From contig CAKKTI010000239.1 in assembly GCA_920105805.1 (NCBI GenBank), positions 3,314 through 32,960 on the forward strand: a stretch of 29,647 nucleotides of DNA. The letters run 5' to 3'. The stretch's first letter is position 1; every line of letters starts with the position of its first letter. Positions 21,578-29,647 of this stretch are shown piece by piece. The translations under genes and the position numbers were made by a program. Source of the DNA: Condylostoma magnum. Its lineage: Eukaryota > Ciliophora > Heterotrichea > Heterotrichida > Condylostomatidae. Below the pieces are notes generated by a model. That model saw only the letters and a program-made list of their open reading frames with translations, was not told the origin of the DNA and did no database searches.

Positions 21578-22723
21578 ATGCAATTAATGTAGTAAACAAG
21601 TAGTTGCCAAAAACATGCGTTAAAAGAATGCATAGGCAGTTAATCATGCTCTAATAAAAGACAATTAGTAATTAAAAGGAAAAAGAAAAATAATAGTCAT
21701 AGTTCAGACTTATATGCTCTAACAGAACCATCGCCTAATTATAGTTAAATAAGATAGAAAAAGATACAATTTTAATTCAATACTCCTCTTAAAAGTTTTA
21801 GGGTTAAGAGGAAGAGAAAGGTGAAGGGTATTAAAAGGTAAAAATCACCCTTTTAATAGTAATAGCAAATAGATTTCAAATCAAAGGACTAATAATAAGT
21901 AAAAAAGGATTGCTCATAAAGTGAATAAAGAGGAATGAAAGTGTATTTCTATTAAAACGATTTGTTTCAAAAGGCAAAGAAGATAAAATGTGAAATAGAT
22001 TAATAGAGATAATTAATAAAGTAGTGATGCAGAAATATTATCACAGAAATTATTTTTGATGTTGTTTTAAGTAGTTATTAATAGTCTTTCTAATAGCATG
22101 ATGAACATAAAGAATAATGCAAGCGACAGTTATAAATAATAGATAATAAGATATATAATATTAATAATAATCGGTAAATACTAGAAATATAGAGAATAAG
22201 TTCAAAATCATAACAAGGTGAAAACTAGCAGTATTATAAGTAATAGCAAGTCCTAATGAATTAACTTAATTAATTAGATAAGAAACAACTATACATAGAC
22301 AAAAAAGCAGTAAAAATTCAATACAGAAAATTAGCATAAAAGTAAAAAGCATTTAAACTTAAATAACAACTTGAAACAGCTAATGATTTAGAATACGCCG
22401 TAGACCAGAAAGAAAAACACAACAAAGAAGACTAATAAAAACTACAAAAACTAGTACAAAGATATTAAAGCAAGCTATAAAACTGATAATACAGCTTAAT
22501 GTAACAAGAAAAATTGATTTAAGAGGAAGAGTAACTGGCTTAAGATTTGAAGCCATATATAAGCTAAGATTCCAACAATTACAGTTCAGCCGAGGCATAC
22601 CAAGACATATATAGCATTTCAGAATTGATAGATATTATAGTAAAGCGAAGCTAGAACAAGCCAAAAAGGAAAAAATTGAAGCTAAACAACAACCTAGATA
22701 GCTTACTAAACCAACTTACATAA
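21578..22723 (+). CDS. Gln/Lys-rich coiled-coil protein
   Basis: A 381-residue protein from ATG 21578 to TAA 22721. The N-terminal third is basic and Ser-rich (VKRKRKVKGIKR). The rest is a long Gln/Lys/Glu-rich coiled coil (for example QQLETANDLEYAVDQKEKHN), with Gln runs written as mixed TAA, TAG and CAA. Two TGA codons stand for Trp. The C-terminal part (SAEAYQDIYSISELIDIIVK) looks folded. No family is recognised; a structural role is plausible. Low sequence complexity makes homology calls unsafe. It converges with the next minus-strand gene, their stops 8 bp apart. Confidence 0.72.
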
Positions 22724-22731
22724 AATAATTA

Positions 22732-23607
22732 TCAATTTTCGAAAAGCTGATTAACTTCGTTTGCTAATTGTGATTTCCTTGATTCAATAATCTGCTCAAG
22801 AGTATCCCTGGTCTTAAATCCAGATCTTTTATACGTTGATATGGGAGATACCTTTGACAGATAATCTCTAGCTACTCTAATAACAGATCTAGCTCTACGT
22901 TAGCCTATATTACTTGCGATTTTAGGCTTATTATTAATAATTTTGAATGAGTTTTACCTTCTCTCATTATTCCAAAATGCTTCAATTTTTCGTTTTAAAA
23001 AGTTACCTTCATTTTACTATCTGTTCTCTAGATTCCTTTAGCTTAAGTACTTTGGCCCTTATTTACTAGGACTTGTTAACGGGTTTTCTTTTAGAATACT
23101 AGGAAGCTGATCAATCTTATTCTTAAAATTATTCATCCATGGTTAGATTTAAGGCCTTGAGATATTCACTAAATGCTGTTTTCCATATAATTTAAGGCTA
23201 TTAATTCAATTAGAATCTTCAATTTACTTAATCGCATTTTTTATCACTCTGTTATACTCCGAGGCTAGTTAGCTTCTAGTATATTTATCTAATAGCTCAA
23301 AAAAACTGTCATAAAAGTCTTAGAATACCATTCCTGTCTCATTCTAAAAGTCAATGCTAGCATCAATCACAGCAAACTAGGTAGCAACTTCCTCATCAGT
23401 AACTAAATTGAGAATTTATTTATAGAAAAACTCATTCAGCTTTATACATGTTTCTCTACTAATCGCCTTCAGGTGAAAAGGATTTATTAGAGTTCACAAG
23501 CTTACCAATGAGTCGTATACATACTAGCTTCTACGAATTGACACTCTTTTATTTAGAGCTGATAGCAAATAACCTTCAACAGTTTTACTAGACTCTCTAT
23601 ACACCAT
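22732..23607 (-). CDS. Hypothetical protein, 291 aa, ciliate-type
   Basis: A minus-strand frame from ATG 23607 to TGA 22732. The N-terminal 130 residues look like a folded alpha-helical domain (RRSQYVYDSLVSLWTLINPF, then EEVATQFAVIDASIDF, FFELLDKYTRSQLASEYNR). The C-terminal half is basic and probably disordered (PSKQGPKYLSQRNLENRQQ), with a final helix ending NEVNQLFEN. Two internal TGAs must be Trp (SLW-TLINPF and SNW-INSL), while TGA also serves as the stop. The first domain has the layout of helical domains seen in ciliary proteins, but I cannot name it. It overlaps nothing: 8 bp separate its stop from the plus-strand coiled-coil gene. Confidence 0.8.
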
Positions 23608-23775
23608 AACGCACTACTATTACAAGTGTTGACTAAATTCAACAGTCTACGAGGGGGGAACTCCAACAGGCACAGAGAAGGCTTATCACTTTGTCTAAGG
23701 ACTTCTCATAGGTGAGTAATTTCTTTATATCATTTCTAACTCATGCTGCACAGATTTATCCAATCCTAACATTTT

Positions 23776-24567
23776 ATGCTGGCCTAAGTATACAGAAACT
23801 TCGCTCGCTGAAATTCTTTCAAGCGATTGGGACAAAAGCGAAGACATAATCCTCAGTTAAACTTAAAGAAAAGAGAGCCCAGGCCTAAAAACCACGATTA
23901 TATTGATTTTAAGAAATATACAGGAAACGAGATCCTATACAGCCTTAAATCAGCCGAATACCTGAGACCCGGGGAGCTGGCATATGCTCTTATTTGCCTC
24001 AAATACGCGCCATATCCCCCGGAAGACTACAACTGAAACGAGCATCCCTGGGTATCCGGTGCAGTCGAAATCGCAACAAAGCGAGCATCTTAATACACAT
24101 GCAAACATTTAACTCAGTTCGCCCATGCTGGATGACTACTGCAAATAGATAATCCGGAATACTGGGAATAACTAGAGCATCATATCATAAGAACGGATCA
24201 AAGCATAGAGCCAAGAGGCCTCGCTAATGCTATGAACGCGTTTATTGATAGAGGAAGTGACGACTTTTTCGACAGAGCTGAGTTCCTACTGCCAATTCAT
24301 ATAAGGCAGATGCACGGGGGAGACTTGCTAAAAGTGGCAAGAGGGCTGATTAAGAGAAATGTACAGGCAGACAGAGTGTTTGAGAAGTATTTGTACCCGC
24401 TGGTGGAGGAAAAGAAGAAAATGTGTAGGCCAGATCAGCTGGAAGAGTACATTGAGTTGTTTAAGAGTAGAGATGATGTTCCAGATGGGTTGTATGAGAA
24501 GTTGTAGGAGGCCAAGGAGTATAAGTATGCAAGAAGGAAGATTCTGATGTTTGGGAGGGGAATTTAG
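23776..24567 (+). CDS. Probable mitochondrial helical-repeat protein
   Basis: A 263-residue protein. The start is ATG 23776, giving MLAQVYRNFARWNSFKRLGQ, a typical positively charged, amphipathic mitochondrial targeting sequence that needs TGA=Trp at 23809. The body is alpha-helical (LRPGELAYALICLKYAPYPP, FLLPIHIRQMHGGDLLKVAR, RADRV-like VQADRVFEKYLYPLVEEKK) and resembles tandem helical repeats of organellar RNA-binding or ribosome-associated proteins of protists. I do not recognise a specific family. Further TGA=Trp codons lie in DYNWNEHPW and HAGWLLQID. GC content is higher than its neighbours, like CFAP57 and RARS1. It ends at TAG-TAG (24565-24570), 14 bp before the next ATG; a TGA at 24583 overlaps that ATG. 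Confidence 0.8.
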
Positions 24568-24581
24568 TAGTTTAAAATAAA

Positions 24582-27500
24582 ATGATTATTGATTGTACTC
24601 ATAAGGACTAAGAAACCTTGATAGCTGATTAAATATAGGAACTTGTACCGTAGAACTAGCAGGTACTAGAGGAAATATTATATTTGTACAGGCTCTGCAG
24701 AAACTTTACCTTTAAAGATTTCGCGGGCTCTTAATATCTTACTTTTCATTATAGTTTAAAACTTTTATAAGATTAAGCCAGACTCCAAGGCTTTGAGTCA
24801 TAAGCTGCGTTACATTTAGCTTTAGTAATAAATGATGCTTTTACAGCATCATTAAGAAAGCATTTCTTTGATCATTTTAATGAAATTTTGATCAATTGTG
24901 ATAATCCTTTCTAGGATTGAAGTTTTTGGAAAATCTAAGCACATTAAACTGACTAAAGAATGTATTGTTGTTAAGAACAAGGCGGGAAAATTGTATTAGA
25001 AAGTGATAGAAGAGTACTAAATCAATTAGGCAAAACAGAGGCTGATTCAAAAATCAATTTTCTTATGGATGTTGTAAGTTATTTGTTTTTAAAGCCCAAA
25101 TTATTCAAAAAAGATATAGATTACTCATAGTTTACATTAGACTTGAAGTAAAATCTGTAAAACTGCATGCATAATCCTATATTCAAAGTGTAGTCAATAA
25201 AGCTTTTAATCATACTGCAGAAGTATGATATGGTTAATCTAACTAGCTCAGTTCTTTACATTGTGAAGGATAGAGGGTAGTTTAAGCAAATTTTTAGTAA
25301 TTATGTTATACTGAGTCATATTAATTGGGAAATCATGCTTTAAAATACACTGTAGCATATTTAGATTCATGATAGTGTATTAAGTAATGATCTGGCAAAT
25401 TTATGTATATAAGGCTTAAAGACTGTAGATAGAATTAATGTAGATGAGGAGGAGTTGAGGTTTTTAATAGAAAATCATTAATCATATCCCTAATTATACG
25501 CGCAAATATTTATAAAAGCTTTACCAAATTCAAAACAAGTACTATAAAATATTCTATAAAGTTGTTAACTTATAAGAAATTCAGAAAATGATGGGGTTTT
25601 AGGTAGTTTTTAAATTTAGAATAACCTAGACTAATACACTCCTATGACTAAAATACTGTTTGATACACTGTAAAATCTGTAAATTAGTCAAAACATTCAT
25701 TACAAATAACTATGAGTTTACCTTTCTGAGTACAGCGAAGTATATTTATCTCCTTTTGTATCAAGAACAGCCAGTGTTCCGTAGCCAATAGTACTAGATT
25801 TGATTATAGACTCGATTGATTAATCAATTAAAATGTAGGAGTTTTAGCCTATCATAAAATAAGTATAAATTTCACCTTCTGCAATTGATTTAAAATTTGA
25901 AGAGATTATAAAGGATTATCTATATGAGGATTTAAGAAAGATCAATTTATACTGTAAATCATATGTGAAATGTTTGGCTATTTTATAACTAGCAAAATCC
26001 TAAAAACTAAGTAAGTAATTAGGCAATTTTAGCTTTTTATGCTATTATTGTTACTTTAATTTACTAGATAAAGCTTACGCCAAAAAGAATAAAATTAGTA
26101 AGTATTGTGTCTAATGTGGTAGGAAACAATATTAGGAAATTTATTTCCCTAAATCAGATAAAATAGCTGAAAAGATTGGAATAAAAGACAAATCTGGTAT
26201 CTAAATCAATCTTCCTAAAATTCCGGATATAAATTCCAAGCATATCATAGAAATTTATATAGAAGAAACACTCGATTTAATTGAAGATTACGAATGTGCA
26301 AGGTTATCTTAGGAGGCTTGGTTGATATACAGAATAATTATGATTAAATAGATGCTTAAATGTTAATATTTTGACATAGACTCTTATATACTAAATAGAC
26401 TAAAGTAGCATCATATAGAGGGAGTTAGAGAATTAGTACTTAATAAATTTTATATGAAAAGGTTAGATTCAAACCAGGATTATTTCAGCTAGCAAATCAA
26501 TAGCTAAGGTAATTATAATCCTAAAATAATCTTAAAAACCTGCTTAACCTTGCTGAAAATATAAGAATTTTAATAGAGTATTGATTTAAAGCAGCAAATT
26601 TTAGCTCGGGTGTTTGATTGCTATAAAGATATTGACTATATTTAATTATCAGTATAATGCATAAAGTAAATGCTAAAATACCATGAAATCCAACTAATTG
26701 AACTAATAGAATGCATTTCTCCTATGCAAATTTGCTAGATTTTATAAAAGGCTAAACAGTTCTTCAGGCAAATTTTCGTTCAAATCGCTTAAAAAGATGT
26801 TAATTTTATTAAAAAGCTTTTAAAACTAATACAAATTGAATTATTTCCAAGTTAAAACTATCAAATAGAGCAAGTAGACAGCTGCTTAAAATTTCTACTA
26901 GGTTTTGCAGATAATCAACAAAATATGAAAATAAATACAACAGAAACCCTAGCAAAATCAATTATATTAAATGTGCCAATTACCAACTTAGAATCATATT
27001 TGAAAATAAAAAACAAAAAGAGTGAAAATTGTAAATTAATCGATTTTGTGAGTAGTAATCAATTAAAAGTAATGGGAAAAAGGACTTGAATTTAAATCAT
27101 GCAACTATCAGGCTTATCAGAATAGCAACAAAGAACTATAAAGCTTTAAAAATTAATCAACTCTAATTCAAATCCTTGTAAAATTATATTTGAAATTGAC
27201 TTCTTATAGTAAATAACATAAGCCTATTACAAACACTGTGATTTTTTTAGCCATAGTGGAGATTTGATGCTTTCTTAATAATGATAAAGCTGTGCAGAAG
27301 GCACTTAGGTCAGAATGAGTCTGTTATTAAAGTATATCGATATAGAGAGAATTTAATTGAAGGACAAAGAACATCAGTTGGGATTATGAATTTGTATAGC
27401 CAAAATTGCCCTTTAGTCCTTAACTGCTACTAAAGGTGATTATATCAAATATAGACTTTTAGCAGTAATTTAGTACATTTACTTATCAAACAAGCATCTT

Positions 27501-29647
27501 GGGTTATAAGTCTTACAGTAATTTGTAATGATAGCAAGGGAGTAGGATATAATAAAGCATTTTACTGCAACCTTGGCACTAACATTAGCTAACTTATAAA
27601 TTTAATTATCACATGATATACTGGAACTATTATCTTCCAAGCATTATAGGAAAACCCCACTACTAATAACATTTTTTATAAAGGTTCTAAGAGATAATTA
27701 AGACTTGAATTGAGCCAAAAACTTATCCGGAATGGTTCAAAATGAGTATAATGACTGTGAGTTAGAATAATAATGGGCTATGGCTTTGTATCATCCCATG
27801 CCTATTGTTTAGTATTCAGCACTTCAGTACTTAAATGACTATTAAGGCCATATTTAACAAAAAGACTTATTTGCTGTCGGCCTCAGCTATGCTACTCAAA
27901 TGGTATCTGCTAGGGATGATTTAAAAGAATTTCCTATAGACATTGGGTATTTAGTAGCTTAATGCCAGGGTAAAATAGGAGCAATTCCATCAGTTTACCA
28001 GTAAAATCTAAAGCTGTATCATGAGCCGTAGTATATACCTGAGTTTATCGAGCATTTTTTAAACTACTATTTTCACTCAGAGAAAGTAATGTATATAAAG
28101 CTTAAGTAAAAGTAGTAGTTAAATCAAGAAGACCAAGAACTATTGTTAAGGCTGTAGCAGAAATATTAAATTGATGATCAAACGCAGTATTTAGAATTTT
28201 AAGAAAACTAAAGCTTAAGATAGTGGTGCTCATCGATATTCAATGCTAATATGTAAGAAACACCTCAGTGGTTTTTACCGTTATTGAAGTAGTATTTATA
28301 AGTAATGAAATTAATACTCCCGGAAGTGATTCAATGCATAATTATAGAGTCTCCTAGCAAAAAGAGCTATTTTGTGAGATATTTCCAGTAGTTTTTTGTA
28401 AGTTAAAGTATAAGTTGCTCTCATAAGCGTTTAATGCTTAGTACGTTGGAAAAATCTAAAGTTACTAGAAAATTATGAGATAAAGTACCTTTATGAGTCC
28501 GTTTTAATACACTTATGGAATTAAAAGAATTCCCAAAGGCTTTCATGCTGATTGAAGAAAGTATTCGGTACAAATTTTAATAATAAGGGGCAAAAGTTAA
28601 TTATAAAAAGTTAAATGAGGAAGATTTTAATTACTTGATATAGATTTACAAAGAGTTGTATAATAACAACTATATTGAAAGAATTCCTACAGTAATGATG
28701 TACGCCTAATTAGAGGAAAATATTACTCATTTAACCTAAGATAATAATGCATTATCGGAGAAATGAAGGAATAATGAGTATAGTAATATAGAGAATGTTC
28801 ATGATAAGGACAGTTTAATAATGCAGATATTATACAATCTTAAAATAAGAATTCCTTCAAACAGCACAATTTAGAAGTATTACAACCAGGCAAAAGAAAT
28901 AACTTAGGTTAAAAACACAGATTATAGGTAACAGTACAACTTAGTTATTCTTAATCATCTCATTTTCAATTTAAAATTGATAGTGGATAAAAGAGAGACT
29001 AGTTTTGATGAGATTTGTGTAAGAAATAGTGATATTGAGGATAAGTTTTAGAGACATGAACTTGTTTGGTAATTTACTCATCAAGTTTTTCTAATATTAA
29101 ATCTGAAAAAGGCAGCTTTATAATGTTTATATATGCTAACAAAAAAATGCATTAATTTCAGTCAATGGGAGTACTAAACTTAACTAATAAAATATATGAA
29201 AAGCCATTATAAGGATTAGCTACTGTATAAATATTGTTAATTAAGGCATAATTTCCCTAAACTCTCAATACTTGAAAGGAGTATAAAAATAACGGAATTA
29301 ATACATAAGCTGAATTCATAGGCAAACACTAGTTGTCTATTCACAGTCTAGTAATTAACTGATAAATTTGTTTACAAATACATACAGACAACATTATAGT
29401 AGTTATTAAGTGTGCCACTGTAAGAAATTGATAATATAATCCAGATGCATACTCAGTATTTATCCGATTTAGCTAAAGAGTAGATTTACTTCTATATAGC
29501 TGCAAAAATCGATAAAAACGGTTAAAGCTTTGTCTAAGCAAAATATCCCTTTTTAGTATCTGCAAAATATTATCTATAATCACTAAAATATGGGTAAAAG
29601 AAATTCAAATATAGTCTAACAAGATCATTAAATATATACTTCTAGTA
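24582..29647 (+). CDS. ATR: ATR/Mec1/Rad3-type PIKK checkpoint kinase, N-terminal part
   Basis: ATR is a large nuclear kinase that senses single-stranded DNA at stalled forks and phosphorylates checkpoint targets. The frame runs unbroken for 1688 codons from ATG 24582 to the window edge, so the kinase domain is missing. The N-terminal two thirds are Leu/Ile/Gln-rich helices like a HEAT solenoid. Around residue 1130, QCQGKIGAIPSVY matches the end of the UME domain (L-G-x-x-G-A-I-D-P in ATR). Near the end, YYLQSLKYGQKKFKYSLTRS matches the FAT segment before the kinase (human ATR, from memory: FGRSLQYGNQFIYQSMPRML). This spacing favours ATR over TOR, ATM or SMG1. At least nine TGA codons are Trp and dozens of TAR are Gln. 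An odd CYYC-x18-CVQC pair lies at about residues 486-511. Confidence 0.8.

Noticed and set aside
23608-23775. Possible tRNA or small RNA in the divergent gap
   Set aside because: A short GC-rich patch near 23650 drew attention, but no acceptor pairing or B-box-like sequence could be found by eye.

Overview
This window looks like gene-dense macronuclear DNA from a ciliate in which all three stop codons have been reassigned. TAA and TAG are read as Gln and TGA as Trp inside genes, yet each of the three also ends genes. That combination fits the Condylostoma-type code (NCBI table 28, a heterotrich ciliate) better than the Tetrahymena/Paramecium code or the karyorelict code. The anchors are recognisable proteins. 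A TGA in CFAP57 falls where human CFAP57 has a conserved Trp. The arginyl-tRNA synthetase frame meets TAG exactly where the family's C-terminus normally ends. The genus is an inference; no rRNA or telomere is present to confirm it.

Layout. About 19 genes are packed with spacers of 8 to 291 bp and almost no visible introns. 1-221: the start of a minus-strand gene whose ATG overlaps that of TRM1. 215-2983: TRM1 tRNA methyltransferase, an unrecognised protein, and a small membrane protein ending in a p97/Cdc48-binding (SHP) motif. 3048-4757: an uncertain minus-strand gene, possibly a decayed ABC transporter. 4894-6273: a C2H2 zinc-finger protein converging on an unknown basic protein. 6565-8208: two peroxisomal-type SLC25 carriers whose start codons face away from each other 9 bp apart. 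8267-11848: CFAP57, a ciliary axoneme protein. 11869-16312: two related secreted/membrane cysteine-rich proteins flanking a poorly resolved minus-strand gene. 16328-19108: an RBR-like ubiquitin ligase and cytosolic-type arginyl-tRNA synthetase in the same frame. 19122-21545: a large protein with EF-hand-like segments. 21578-23607: a coiled-coil protein converging on an unknown 291-residue protein. 23776-24567: a probable mitochondrial helical protein. 24582-29647: the N-terminal two thirds of an ATR/Mec1-type checkpoint kinase, running off the right edge.

The genes do not form a pathway. They are housekeeping (tRNA modification and charging, DNA-damage checkpoint, ubiquitin, organelle transport), ciliary and ciliate-specific genes. 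The shared theme is compactness: convergent genes stop 8-24 bp apart and divergent starts lie as close as 9 bp or overlap. With ambiguous stop codons this implies that distance to the mRNA end decides where translation stops. All coordinates below assume TAR=Gln and TGA=Trp internally, and take as the stop the TAR or TGA that fits the homologues or the neighbouring gene. No mobile element, tRNA, rRNA, CRISPR array or viral relic was recognised.
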